Shown: positions 1-7,553 of the stretch, piece by piece
Numbering within the stretch: position 1 is the stretch's first letter
Layout: each line of letters starts with the position of its first letter
DNA from: Acidobacteriota bacterium
Lineage (GTDB): Bacteria; Acidobacteriota; Vicinamibacteria; Vicinamibacterales; UBA2999
NCBI GenBank assembly: GCA_016210845.1
Contig: JACQTK010000170.1
Span: 1 to 46,483 of the forward strand
Direction: 5' to 3'
DNA: 46,483 bases
Notes under the pieces: model-generated
The model's input: only the letters and a program-made list of their open reading frames with translations
Database searches by the model: none
Told to the model about the DNA's origin: nothing
Program-made: the position numbers and the translations under genes

Positions 1-40
1 GTCCCGAACCGAGTGCTCTACCAGGCTGAGCCACGCCCCG
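1..40 (-). tRNA. tRNA-Pro (anticodon CGG), 5' part only
   Basis: Read on the minus strand, the window begins inside a tRNA. The acceptor 5' strand CGGGGCG, the D arm (GCTC-AGCCTGGTA-GAGC) and the anticodon arm CTCGG-TTCGGGA are visible. The seven-base loop places CGG at positions 34-36, giving proline. The anticodon 3' strand, T arm and 3' end lie outside the window. It shares the AGCCTGGTA D loop with the second tRNA-Pro at 22714. Confidence 0.85.
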
Positions 41-81
41 ACGCACACTCAGTCTAGCGTACTTGGTCCCTCGGGCCCCCT

Positions 82-390
82 CTAGTCCGCTTCGCTCACC
101 GCGTCGCGCAGCTGCGCGATCCGATCCAGCACCGCGGCCGAGAAGCCGTCGACCTCCGCCCCGGCGGCCCCCGACGCCTCGAAGGCCTGCCGGACCTGCG
201 CTGGCCTGAGCTGGGAGAGGAGCCCCACGAACCAGCGGGCATGATCGAGCGGCACCTCGACGCGTTGCATGTCCTGCGGCCGGTAGCGGAACTCCACTAC
301 GCCGCCGCCGACGACCCACGAGACGACGATGACGCCTGCGCCCATGGCGAGAGGGCGCCTAGCGAGGCGGGTCCGGCTGAAGAGCTCCAT
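82..390 (-). CDS. Small membrane-anchored conserved hypothetical protein
   Basis: This encodes 102 residues that I do not recognise as a named family. Residues 1-10 are basic and about 14-34 form one hydrophobic segment, so it is probably an inner-membrane anchor or uncleaved signal. A hydrophilic domain of about 65 residues follows, with a helical pattern (LLSQLRPAQVRQAFEASG, then VLDRIAQLRDAV). The ATG at 390 follows a strong GGAGGAGG ribosome site. It lies 45 bases downstream of surE on the same strand and probably shares its transcript. Coding potential is supported by the ribosome site, the protein-like amphipathic pattern and codon bias like its neighbours; function is unknown. Confidence 0.65.
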   Translation of the reverse strand: MELFSRTRLARRPLAMGAGVIVVSWVVGGGVVEFRYRPQDMQRVEVPLDHARWFVGLLSQLRPAQVRQAFEASGAAGAEVDGFSAAVLDRIAQLRDAVSEAD

Positions 391-435
391 GGCCTCCTCC
401 CCAGCACAGGAGGACGCAAGAGCCGGACCGGTTTG

Positions 436-1203
436 TCAGCGCACCTCGGCAGGAGCGACCAGCGGCAGCGCTTCGACGTAGGTGAGGGCGTCGTAGGCCG
501 TCATGTCCGGCTGAAGCGGCGTGACGGACACGTAGCCGTCGAGGAGGGCCTGGTAATCCGACCGGTCGTGCGGCTGCCACTCATTGAGGCCTTCCTCGAT
601 CCAGTAGTACGGCCGCTTCCGCGGATCGAGCCGCTCGCTCACCACGGTCACGTGGTTGCGCCGCGCCTGCACGGTGGCCTTGAATCCCTTGTTCGGCCCG
701 AAGGGGACGTTGATCGTGAGGCAGGTGAACTTCGGCATTCCGCGCTCGAGCACGACCGCGGCGATCGCCGTGGCCGCCGCGGCCGCCGGCGGAAAGTCGT
801 ACTGATTGGCCTTGTTCTGCGCGGAGACGGCTATGCTGGGGATCTCCAGCAGCGCGCCCTCGAGCGCGCCGGCCACCGTCCCCGAATACGTCACGTCGTC
901 ACCGAGGTTCCATCCCTTGTTGATGCCCGACACGATCAGATCGGGCCTGCCGCGCAACACGTGCGCGATGGCCACGTTGACGCAGTCGGTCGGCGTGCCG
1001 TCGACGGCGAAGACGCTCGGGGCAACGGGCTCGAGCCGCAGCGGACGACGAAGCGTGATCCCGTGGCCGATCCCCGTGGCCTCCTGGATGGGCGCGACGA
1101 TCGTGACGTCGCCGAGCGGGGCCAGCGCCTCCGCGAGCGCCCTGATTCCCTGCGAGTGCACGCCGTCGTCATTGGTAACGAGAATTCGAGGCATAGGAAC
1201 CAT
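436..1203 (-). CDS. surE: 5'/3'-nucleotidase SurE
   Basis: SurE is a divalent-metal nucleoside monophosphate phosphatase of the cytoplasm, linked to stationary-phase survival and nucleotide salvage. The diagnostic N-terminal metal-binding motif ILVTNDDG is at about residues 7-14. It is followed by the family's GxxPTDCVN and SGINKGWNLGDDVTYSGTVA signatures, and the length (255 residues) is normal. Two in-frame starts exist: ATG at 1203 and ATG at 1194 (MPRILVTNDDG). The second is closer to the usual N-terminus, and neither has a strong ribosome site. A two-hairpin repeat element (1231-1320) lies immediately upstream. A small membrane protein gene follows. Confidence 0.96.
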   Translation of the reverse strand: MVPMPRILVTNDDGVHSQGIRALAEALAPLGDVTIVAPIQEATGIGHGITLRRPLRLEPVAPSVFAVDGTPTDCVNVAIAHVLRGRPDLIVSGINKGWNLGDDVTYSGTVAGALEGALLEIPSIAVSAQNKANQYDFPPAAAAATAIAAVVLERGMPKFTCLTINVPFGPNKGFKATVQARRNHVTVVSERLDPRKRPYYWIEEGLNEWQPHDRSDYQALLDGYVSVTPLQPDMTAYDALTYVEALPLVAPAEVR

Positions 1204-1230
1204 CGATCATAGCATCTGGGTGCTCACAGG

Positions 1231-1320
1231 CGGTCCTCGGCGCGCAGGGCGCGCCAAGACATACCGGCCGACCAGCCGAGGGCTCTGCCGGGACATCGAC
1301 GGCGGAGCCCGTGGCTGGCT
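1231..1320 (-). repeat. Two-hairpin dispersed repeat, copy 1
   Basis: This copy is in the 122-base gap between the MFS gene and surE. It contains the perfect hairpin GGCGCGC-AGG-GCGCGCC (1239-1255), a TATGTC box, and an imperfect inverted repeat in which 1271-1290 pairs with about 1300-1319 (16 of 20). The same order of parts recurs at 2613, 6551 and 33879. The bases just beyond (1321-1365) hold short GAACAC-type repeats that also form the C-terminal codons of the MFS gene. Confidence 0.75.
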
Positions 1321-1325
1321 CGTGT

Positions 1326-2597
1326 TCAGGGTTGGTGCCGTTCTGTGTTCGGGGTTCGAATGAACACCAGCAGCACGGCCGCGACGGCGGCGAGCGCCGC
1401 GCCGACGCCGAAGGCGACCGAAGCGCCGAAGCGCTCGTACAAGAAGCCGAACGTGACGCTCGCGGCCAGCGCGCCCATCCCGAGCGCGGCGTTGTAGGCG
1501 CCGAACGCCGTTCCATGGCGCGGCGCGGGCGTGAGATCGGCGACCAGAGCCTTCTCGGCGCCTTCGGTGAACGCGAAATATGCGCCGTAGAGCAGGAACC
1601 AGCCTACCAGCGACGCCGCAGTCGAGGCCGTCGCAAAGCCGAGATACACCACGGCATAGACCGCCCAGCCCATGACGATGACCTGCTTGCGGCCGAGACG
1701 ATCGGAGAGCGAGCCGCCCCACGTGGACAGCGACGCCTTGACGACGTGGATCCCCGACCACAGCAGCGGGACGTACGTGGCGCTGCCCAGCGCCTCCGAG
1801 AGCCGCAGCAGCAGGAAGACGTCGGCCGAGTTGCCGAGGCTGAAGACCAGCAGCACGGCGAGGAAGGCAACGAGCGGTCGAGGGAGTGCAGGGGAAGGCG
1901 GACCTGAAGGTCCGCCTCTACGACCGTCGGAGGTACGACTGTCGACCTCGGCGACGGTTCCTCTCGATTGAGGTGAGGAGGAAGCTGCAGGCTCCGGCAC
2001 GAGGAACAGCAGCGCCACTGCGATGGCGCCTGGAATCGCCGTGAGCGCAAAGAGCGGTCGGTACTCCCCCGGGGCGAACAACAGGAACACCGTGGCGGCC
2101 ACTGGACCGGCGATGGCGCCCGTGTGGTCCATGGCGCGGTGAAACCCGAACACCCGCCCGCGCGTCGCGGGCGTGGCGGACTGCGCCAGCATGGCATCGC
2201 GCGGTGCGCCGCGCACGCCTTTGCCGGTCCGGTCCAGCACGCGGATGAGCAACACCTGCGGCCACGTCGCGGCAAGGGCGATGAAGGGTCTCGCCAGCGA
2301 CGAGAGCGCGTAGCCGCCGATGACGATGGGACGCCGTCGCCTGGCGCGATCGGACACCCAGCCCGAGGCGATCTTCAGCAGGCTGTTCACGCCTTCCGCC
2401 ACGCCCTCGATGATCCCCAGCGACAGGGCGCCCGCGCCGAGCACGCGCGACAGGAACACGGGCAGCAGCGGATAGATCATCTCGGTGGCGGCATCGGTGA
2501 ACAGGCTGGCCCACCCGAGCAGCCACACAGGGCGAGGGATGCGCGTCACCGGACCGCTATGCGGCACCCGACGAGACACCAGACCTGTAACGTCCAT
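1326..2597 (-). CDS. MFS transporter (drug/sugar-type permease)
   Basis: A 423-residue inner-membrane protein of the major facilitator superfamily, with about 12 hydrophobic segments. The MFS loop 2-3 signature is visible as GWVSDRARRRRP near residue 77, and its second-half counterpart as GGSLSDRLGRKQV. The substrate cannot be read from sequence. The loop between the two six-helix halves (about residues 205-240) is long and Arg/Pro/Ser-rich. Part of it (RRGGPSGPP) is the translation of a palindromic repeat at 1896-1922 that sits in frame. The start is ATG 2597; a GTG start giving VTRIPRPVW is possible. A two-hairpin repeat lies directly upstream. Confidence 0.85.
   Translation of the reverse strand: MDVTGLVSRRVPHSGPVTRIPRPVWLLGWASLFTDAATEMIYPLLPVFLSRVLGAGALSLGIIEGVAEGVNSLLKIASGWVSDRARRRRPIVIGGYALSSLARPFIALAATWPQVLLIRVLDRTGKGVRGAPRDAMLAQSATPATRGRVFGFHRAMDHTGAIAGPVAATVFLLFAPGEYRPLFALTAIPGAIAVALLFLVPEPAASSSPQSRGTVAEVDSRTSDGRRGGPSGPPSPALPRPLVAFLAVLLVFSLGNSADVFLLLRLSEALGSATYVPLLWSGIHVVKASLSTWGGSLSDRLGRKQVIVMGWAVYAVVYLGFATASTAASLVGWFLLYGAYFAFTEGAEKALVADLTPAPRHGTAFGAYNAALGMGALAASVTFGFLYERFGASVAFGVGAALAAVAAVLLVFIRTPNTERHQP
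1896..1922. repeat. Palindromic repeat (AGGCGGACC/GGTCCGCCT) inside the MFS gene
   Basis: A perfect 9-base stem, AGGCGGACC (1896-1904) and GGTCCGCCT (1909-1917), encloses a TGAA loop and is followed by CTACG. Near-identical copies lie at 22928 and 32256. Here it is inserted in frame, in the cytoplasmic loop between the transporter halves. Confidence 0.85.
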
Positions 2598-2612
2598 AGG
2601 TGATCCGCACAG

Positions 2613-2700
2613 CGGTCCCAGGCGCGCGAAGCGCGCCAGGCAGATACCGGTCGACCAGCCAGGCCGGGAATATCCAGGGGCACGCGCCGGCCGGTTGACC
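2613..2700 (-). repeat. Two-hairpin dispersed repeat, copy 2
   Basis: This copy lies in the 126-base divergent gap between the MFS gene and amrS. It has the perfect hairpin GGCGCGC-GAA-GCGCGCC (2621-2637), then CAGATACCGG (the complement of the TATCTG box) and a degenerate long inverted repeat containing ACCAGCC. Orientation is the same as copy 1, with the GC hairpin nearest the minus-strand start codon. Confidence 0.75.
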
Positions 2701-2723
2701 GATATCGTACGATCGAAGAGGAC

Positions 2724-3920
2724 GTGGCTACCCTCCAGGATGTCTTAGCCGAGCGGACGCACGACGCGGCCCCGGAGCTCGTCGAGTCGATCGACCCGCC
2801 GTCGCGCGACGGCTCTGCTGGCGCTTCCGCCTCCGCGCCGGGCGCTTCGGCGGACAGGATGGCGGGCAAGCCGCGAGTCCGCTGCTACGCCTGCGGCCAC
2901 CAGTGTCCGATCCCCGACGGCGCGATGGGCGTGTGCAAGGTGCGCTTCAACCAGGGGGGCCGTCTGCGCGTGCCCTGGGGCTACATCGGCGGCGTCCAGT
3001 GCGATCCCGTCGAAAAGAAGCCGTTCTTCCACGCCCATCCGGGCGCGCTCGCGTACAGCTTCGGCATGCTCGGCTGCGACCTCCACTGCAGCTACTGCCA
3101 GAACTGGGTCACGTCGCAGGCGCTGCGCGATCCGCAGGCCGTGGTGCCGCCGCGCGACACGACGCCGGCGTCGCTCGTCCAGGACGCGCTGCGCCAGGGC
3201 GCCAAAATCGTCGTCTCGACCTACAACGAGCCGCTCATCACGGCGGAGTGGGCGGTCGAGGTCTTCAAGGCGGCGCGCGGCCAGGGCCTCGTCACGGGCT
3301 TCGTGTCCAATGGCAACGGCACGACCCGCGTGCTGGAGTACCTGCGGCCGCACATCGACCTGTACAAGGTGGACCTCAAGAGCTTCGACGACCGCCGCTA
3401 TCGCGAGCTCGGAGGCCGCCTGCAGCCGATCCTGGATACGATCCGCTGGCTGCACGCCAACGGCGTGTGGGTCGAGATCGTCACGCTGCTGGTGCCTGGC
3501 TTCAACGACAGCGACGCGGAGCTGCGAGGGCTGACTGCGTTCCTGGCCGATGTCTCGCCCGATATCCCCTGGCACGTCACCGCGTTCCATCAGGACTACA
3601 AGATGACCTCGCCCGCCAACACCAGTGCCGCCATGCTGCACCGCGCGGCGGCGATCGGGCGCGACGCGGGCCTCCGGTTCGTCTACGCAGGGAACCTCCC
3701 CGGCGGTGTCGGCGATCTCGAGCACACCCACTGCCCGGAGTGCCACGAGCGTCTGATCGTCCGTTACGGCTATCTGATTCAGGAATACCACCTGACGCCC
3801 GAGGGCACGTGTCCGCGGTGCGCCGCCAGCATTCCCGGACGCTGGAGTGCCGCCTTCGAGGGGCAGCGCACCGCGTTCCCGTTCCTGCCCCACGACCGCA
3901 CGCGAATCTCGGTGCTATAA
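2724..3920 (+). CDS. amrS: AmmeMemoRadiSam system radical SAM enzyme
   Basis: A 398-residue radical S-adenosylmethionine enzyme of the AmrS (pyruvate-formate-lyase-activase-like) family. The cluster-binding CDLHCSYC puts cysteines at about residues 118, 122 and 125. An N-terminal CYACGHQC pair (about 54-60) and a C-terminal CPEC...CPRC pair resemble zinc-ribbon knuckles typical of the family. The conserved STYNEPL, GFVSNGN and DLYKVDLKSF segments follow. The first 45 or so residues are low-complexity Ala/Ser and probably disordered. The GTG at 2724 is preceded by GAAGAGG. The usual partners (AMMECR1-like and MEMO-like proteins) are not in the window. The substrate of this family is not established. 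Confidence 0.9.
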   Translation: MATLQDVLAERTHDAAPELVESIDPPSRDGSAGASASAPGASADRMAGKPRVRCYACGHQCPIPDGAMGVCKVRFNQGGRLRVPWGYIGGVQCDPVEKKPFFHAHPGALAYSFGMLGCDLHCSYCQNWVTSQALRDPQAVVPPRDTTPASLVQDALRQGAKIVVSTYNEPLITAEWAVEVFKAARGQGLVTGFVSNGNGTTRVLEYLRPHIDLYKVDLKSFDDRRYRELGGRLQPILDTIRWLHANGVWVEIVTLLVPGFNDSDAELRGLTAFLADVSPDIPWHVTAFHQDYKMTSPANTSAAMLHRAAAIGRDAGLRFVYAGNLPGGVGDLEHTHCPECHERLIVRYGYLIQEYHLTPEGTCPRCAASIPGRWSAAFEGQRTAFPFLPHDRTRISVL

Positions 3921-3970
3921 GGCGGGTGGGGCGGGTGGGCCCGTAGGGCAGATTGGGTGGGTAGGGCATA
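3921..3970 (+). repeat. G-rich tandem repeat / G-quadruplex motif upstream of moaA
   Basis: The whole 50-base gap between amrS and moaA is built from GGGTGGG-like units on the coding strand. Positions 3924-3939 read GGGTGGGGCGGGTGGG: four G-runs with one- or two-base loops, a textbook G-quadruplex motif. Further GGG runs extend to 3966. No other clear ribosome site precedes the moaA ATG. Confidence 0.7.
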
Positions 3971-4996
3971 ATGCGTGCAGTGCTGCTCGACGCCTTCCGA
4001 CGTCCGCTCCGCAACCTGCGGCTGTCGGTCACCGACCGCTGCAACCTCCGCTGCAGCTACTGCATGCCCGAGAAGGACTACGTGTGGCTGCCGCGCGAGA
4101 ACATCCTGCATTTCGAGGAGATCGAGCGGCTCGTCGACGTTTTTCTCGATCTGGGCGTCGACAAAGTGCGGCTGACGGGCGGCGAGCCGCTGGTGCGCCG
4201 CGACCTGCCCGCGTTGATCGCCCGCCTCGCGGCGCGGCCGCGCATCCGCGATCTCGCGATGACGACCAACGGCGTGCTCCTCGCGGAGCACGCGGAGGCC
4301 CTCGCCGCCGCGGGCCTCCATCGCCTCACCGTGAGCCTCGACACCCTGCACCACGACCGCTTCCGCGATCTGACGCGGGCCGACGAGCTGGACCGCGTGC
4401 TCGCGGGCATCGCAACCGCGGCGCCGCTCTTTCCAGGTCTCAAAATCGACACCGTCGTCATCCGAGGCACCAACGACGATGAGATGGTGGCGCTGCTGGA
4501 GTTCGGACGTCAGCACGGCGCCGAGGTGCGGTTCATCGAGTACATGGACGTGGCAGGCGCGACGCACTGGTCGTGGGATCGCGTGATGCCGCGCGCCGAG
4601 ATGCTCGCGCGCCTCGAGCGCCACTACGGGCCGATCGCGCCGGTTCGCGAGGTCTCTTCCGCCCCCGCCGACCGCTACCGCCTGCCCGATGGCGCGGTCT
4701 TCGGCATCATCTCGTCGACGACGGAGCCTTTCTGCGAGGACTGCGACCGGAGCCGCCTGACGGCGGACGGGATGTGGTACCTCTGCCTGTATGCCACGAG
4801 CGGCATCGACCTGCGACGCGAGCTGCGCGGCAGCGGGAGTCCAGGCGAGCTTGCCGCGCTCATCCGATCCACCTGGGGACATCGCCGCGATCGCGGCGCC
4901 GAGCAGCGGCTGGCCTCCCGCGATCGCGCGCCGCTGATTCCGCTCGAGCGCCTGCGCCGTGATCCGCACCTGGAAATGCACACCCGCGGGGGATGA
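3971..4996 (+). CDS. moaA: GTP 3',8-cyclase MoaA
   Basis: MoaA performs the first step of molybdenum-cofactor synthesis, radical-SAM rearrangement of GTP, in the cytoplasm with MoaC. The N-terminal cluster motif is CNLRCSYC (Cys 24, 28, 31). The second, GTP-binding cluster has Cys 255, 258 and 272 (PFCEDCDRSR...YLC). The protein ends in MHTRGG, the family's essential terminal Gly-Gly. The SVTDRCN and TGGEPLVRRDL segments are intact and the length (341) is normal. The start is ATG 3971, inside a G-rich leader that could form a quadruplex. No other moa/mog genes are nearby; the neighbour is another radical SAM gene. Confidence 0.96.
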   Translation: MRAVLLDAFRRPLRNLRLSVTDRCNLRCSYCMPEKDYVWLPRENILHFEEIERLVDVFLDLGVDKVRLTGGEPLVRRDLPALIARLAARPRIRDLAMTTNGVLLAEHAEALAAAGLHRLTVSLDTLHHDRFRDLTRADELDRVLAGIATAAPLFPGLKIDTVVIRGTNDDEMVALLEFGRQHGAEVRFIEYMDVAGATHWSWDRVMPRAEMLARLERHYGPIAPVREVSSAPADRYRLPDGAVFGIISSTTEPFCEDCDRSRLTADGMWYLCLYATSGIDLRRELRGSGSPGELAALIRSTWGHRRDRGAEQRLASRDRAPLIPLERLRRDPHLEMHTRGG

Positions 4997-5000
4997 GAAG

Positions 5001-5057
5001 AAGGCACAAGGCACAAGGCCCAAGGCACGACGCCTTGAGCATTGAGCCTTGTGCCTT
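5001..5057. terminator. Inverted repeat between convergent genes, possible bidirectional terminator
   Basis: AAGGCACAAGGC (5001-5012) is the perfect complement of GCCTTGTGCCTT (5046-5057). Two further AAGGCAC/AAGGCCC units lie between. It fills the 67-base gap between the 3' ends of moaA and the HD-GYP gene. There is no U-rich tail, so intrinsic termination is only a guess. It also looks like a short AAGGCAC repeat expansion. Confidence 0.45.
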
Positions 5058-5063
5058 GAGAGG

Positions 5064-6059
5064 CTAATGGATCGACGGCGCGGCGACGGGCCGCAGCGTG
5101 TCGAGGAAGGCTTCCACATAGCGGCGGTCGAACTTCCCCTGCTGCATCTCGCGCAGCAGGTGCTGCGCGGCCACGTCGGGCGTCAGCGGCCCCCGGTACG
5201 GGCGCTGTGACGTCAGCGCATCGTACACGTCCACGATGCCGACGATCTGCGCCAGCAGCGGAACCTCGTCGCCGCGCAGGCCGCCCGGATAGCCGCTGCC
5301 GTCGAGCCGCTCGTGATGACCCCGCACGATCGGCCGCACGCTGCGCAGCGACTGCAGCGGCGCACACAGGCGGTCGCCAATCTCCGTATGATGCTTCATC
5401 AACTCGAGCTCGGCCGGCGTCAGCGGTCCTGGCTTCAGGAGCACCGAGTCGGGCACGCCGATCTTGCCGACGTCGTGCAGGTAGCCACCGCGATGCAGCG
5501 CGTGCAGGTCCGCGGCGGGGAGCCCGATCGACTGTCCGAGCACGACTGCGTGGTGGGCGAGCCGCTCGCAGTGGCCGTTGGTGGTGGGATCGCGCGCCTC
5601 GATGGTCAAGGCGAGCGCCATGAACGCCGCCTCGGCCGAGTCGAGCGCGTCGGTGAGCTGCTTCATGCGCGAGAGCGACACCACGCGCGCCCGCAGCTCG
5701 TGCGGATGCACCGGCTTCGACAGAAAGTCGTCGGCTCCCGCCTCGATACCCCTGATGCGGTCCGACAGGTCCGACAGGCCGGTCACCAGCACCACCGGCG
5801 TGAGCCGCATGGCCGGGTCGGATTTCAGGCGTCGGCAGACCTCGATGCCGTCCAGGCCAGGCATGCCCACATCCAGCAGCACGACATCCGGCCGGAAGCG
5901 TTGTGCGGCATCGAGCGCCTCCATGCCGTCCTCCGCGCTGATCACGTCATGGCCGTCGGCAGTGAGCAGCCTGTCGAAGAGCGCACGGATGCTGTCGGTA
6001 TCGTCGGCGATGAGAATACGCGTCCGCCGCGGGACGGGCGACGTCGAGTCGGACGACAC
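5064..6059 (-). CDS. Response regulator with HD-GYP domain (RpfG-like c-di-GMP phosphodiesterase)
   Basis: 331 residues with two domains. The receiver (about 13-125) keeps the acidic pocket (ADD 18-20), phospho-acceptor D63 (VLLDVGMPG) and K115 (SKP), so it should be phosphorylatable. The HD-GYP domain (about 145-320) has the HD pair H195-D196 (YLHDVGKIGVPD), the HH pair at 248-249 and the GYP triad at 256-258 (RLDGSGYPGG). All key residues for cyclic-di-GMP hydrolysis are therefore present. It probably acts in the cytoplasm to lower c-di-GMP, affecting motility or biofilm. The ATG at 6059 is 4 bases after the stop of a Fis-type regulator, so the two form an operon. Confidence 0.93.
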   Translation of the reverse strand: MSSDSTSPVPRRTRILIADDTDSIRALFDRLLTADGHDVISAEDGMEALDAAQRFRPDVVLLDVGMPGLDGIEVCRRLKSDPAMRLTPVVLVTGLSDLSDRIRGIEAGADDFLSKPVHPHELRARVVSLSRMKQLTDALDSAEAAFMALALTIEARDPTTNGHCERLAHHAVVLGQSIGLPAADLHALHRGGYLHDVGKIGVPDSVLLKPGPLTPAELELMKHHTEIGDRLCAPLQSLRSVRPIVRGHHERLDGSGYPGGLRGDEVPLLAQIVGIVDVYDALTSQRPYRGPLTPDVAAQHLLREMQQGKFDRRYVEAFLDTLRPVAAPSIH

Positions 6060-6063
6060 GATG

Positions 6064-6510
6064 CTACTCCGCGGCGGCGGCGACGTGTTCGCTGCGACGG
6101 GCCATCGGCACGCGCTGATGGAGCCCGTGGCGCTCGAGCTGTCGATAGAACGCGCGGCGGCTGATCCCGAGCATCCGCGCGGCCACGGCCTTGTTGCCGC
6201 GCACCCGCTCGAGCGTGCGGACGATGTGCTCGCGCTCGACTTCCACGAGCGGCGCCGTGGCCTGCGGGTGCGGCCCCGGACGCGGCAGCAGCGAGGCCTG
6301 TCCGTCGAACCGCGACTCCTGGAGGCTGCGCTTCACCGCCTCCACGGCGGCATCGAGCGTGGAATAGCCCGTCATGAGCACCACTTCGCACTGCGGCGTC
6401 ACGTCGCGAAGGGCTCTGAGGACGTCGAGGCAGGTGACGCCCGTGCCAACGAGCGTCAGGATCGCGCGGTCGTCATCGACGACCAGGAGACGGGGGCGCT
6501 GGGTCTGCAT
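6064..6510 (-). CDS. Eroded response regulator: partial receiver plus Fis-type helix-turn-helix
   Basis: 148 residues from ATG 6510 (MQTQRPRLLVVDDDRAIL). Strand 1 and the acidic triad D12-D14 are normal. The sequence then jumps from LTLVGT to GVTCLDVLRALRD, skipping the stretch that normally holds helix 1 to strand 3 and the phospho-acceptor Asp. After STLDAAVEAVK it jumps again, skipping the conserved Lys-Pro. The C-terminal Fis-family DNA-binding helices are complete (EREHIVRTLERVRGNKAVAARMLGISRRAFYRQLERHG). It is therefore likely a DNA-binding protein that cannot be phosphorylated in the usual way, unless it is decaying. The reading frame is intact. It is co-transcribed with the HD-GYP regulator. 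Confidence 0.8.
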   Translation of the reverse strand: MQTQRPRLLVVDDDRAILTLVGTGVTCLDVLRALRDVTPQCEVVLMTGYSTLDAAVEAVKRSLQESRFDGQASLLPRPGPHPQATAPLVEVEREHIVRTLERVRGNKAVAARMLGISRRAFYRQLERHGLHQRVPMARRSEHVAAAAE

Positions 6511-6841
6511 GGTCGGGTCGCTCCTGCCCGGCCGCCGGGCCGGGCATCGGAACCAGCCAAGGGCGCCTGCATGCCCGGGTCGTATCGAGCCGAGCCCTTG
6601 GCTGGTTGGCTGTATCTGCTTTGGCGCGCTCCGCGCGCCTGGGAACAGCTCAGCAAGGGCAGCTCCAAGCTCGACTCGTCCTGCACACCGCGCGGTCGGC
6701 GTGGCTAACCCGCTCTTTGGAAGGGCGTTATCGGCCTCAATGGGCCCCAGCAGCACGGGTCAGGGGACCGCCAAGTGGCGGGCACCGCACGGGCCGTGTG
6801 CGAAGATGGCACACACGGGAACAAAACCGTGCGCACGCCCG
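6511..6841. other. Intergenic region of 331 bases, mostly a structured repeat
   Basis: The gap lies between msrA and the eroded regulator. Positions 6551-6639 are copy 3 of the two-hairpin repeat, annotated separately. The remainder (6645-6841) has no open frame with a credible ribosome site. It contains GTGTGCGAAGATGGCACACAC, an imperfect palindrome near 6797-6816, and no recognisable RNA gene. Confidence 0.5.
6551..6639 (+). repeat. Two-hairpin dispersed repeat, copy 3
   Basis: A perfect 14-base inverted repeat, AACCAGCCAAGGGC (6551-6564) with GCCCTTGGCTGGTT (6594-6607), is separated by 29 bases. The box GTATCTG follows, then the perfect hairpin GGCGCGC-TCC-GCGCGCC (6623-6639). This is the clearest copy with the one at 33879; the 45 bases from GGCTGG to the end are nearly identical between them. 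Confidence 0.85.
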
Positions 6842-7552
6842 CTAGGAGACGTCTCCCCAGATCTGGGCGAGGCGGGCGTCGCGGCCGCAGCCGAACCGGT
6901 AGAAGCGGTACTGCGCCGAGTTCTTCTTGTAGTAGTCCTGGTGATACTCCTCGGCGCGGTAGAACGGTCCCGCGTCGACGATGGCCACGACGATGCGCTG
7001 GGTGAACCGCGCCTGCATGCGCGCCTTCGAGGCCTCCGCCGCCACACGCTGCGCGGCGTCGTGCACGAAGATCACAGGGCGATACGAATCGCCTACATCG
7101 CAGAACTGGCGGTCGGCCACGAACGGGTCGACGTTGCGCCAGTAGTGATCGAGCAACGCCTCGTAGGTGACGACTGAGGGGTCGAAGACGACCTCGACGG
7201 CCTCGGCGTGACCCGTCCCGCCAAAAGACACCTGCCGGTAGGTGGGGTTCACCACCATGCCGCCCGTGTACCCCGAGGTCGTCGAGACCACGCCCTCCAC
7301 CTTGTCGAAATCGGCCTCCGTGCACCAGAAGCAGCCCCCAGCGAACGTCGCGATGGCGAGCCCCGCTCGCGCGGGCGTGGGCGCCCCCGACGGCGCGGCG
7401 GCGGCAATGGGCTCCCCCACCGCGCCTGCCGCCACCTCGGACGAGGGCTGCGGCGTCGAGGTGGAGCCAAGGCCCACGAACCCGCCGCTCAGCCAGTAGT
7501 ACCCAACGCCGAGCACCACGGCAGCGATCAGGATCCAACGTTGCGCGCTCAC
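6842..7552 (-). CDS. msrA: Peptide-methionine (S)-S-oxide reductase MsrA, membrane-anchored/exported
   Basis: MsrA reduces methionine-S-sulfoxide in oxidised proteins. The catalytic motif GCFWC places the sulfenic-acid cysteine at residue 74, preceded by an N-terminal hydrophobic segment (about 6-25) and a 40-residue Ala/Pro/Ser linker. The enzyme therefore probably works outside the cytoplasm, tethered to the inner membrane. The family segments GYTGG, GHAEAVEVVFDP, and AEEYHQDYYKKN near the C-terminus are present. The start is GTG 7552, one base after the msrB stop, so translation is coupled. Length (236) exceeds cytosolic MsrA because of the anchor. Confidence 0.95.
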   Translation of the reverse strand: MSAQRWILIAAVVLGVGYYWLSGGFVGLGSTSTPQPSSEVAAGAVGEPIAAAAPSGAPTPARAGLAIATFAGGCFWCTEADFDKVEGVVSTTSGYTGGMVVNPTYRQVSFGGTGHAEAVEVVFDPSVVTYEALLDHYWRNVDPFVADRQFCDVGDSYRPVIFVHDAAQRVAAEASKARMQARFTQRIVVAIVDAGPFYRAEEYHQDYYKKNSAQYRFYRFGCGRDARLAQIWGDVS

Positions 7553-7553
7553 G

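Noticed and set aside
2724-4996. A molybdenum-cofactor operon
   Set aside because: Only moaA is present; amrS belongs to a different system and no moaC, moaE, moeA or mog gene is nearby.
6511-6756. N-terminal extension of the eroded regulator up to 6756
   Set aside because: The added residues are translation of the two-hairpin repeat; MQTQRPRLLVVDDD at 6510 is the normal receiver start.
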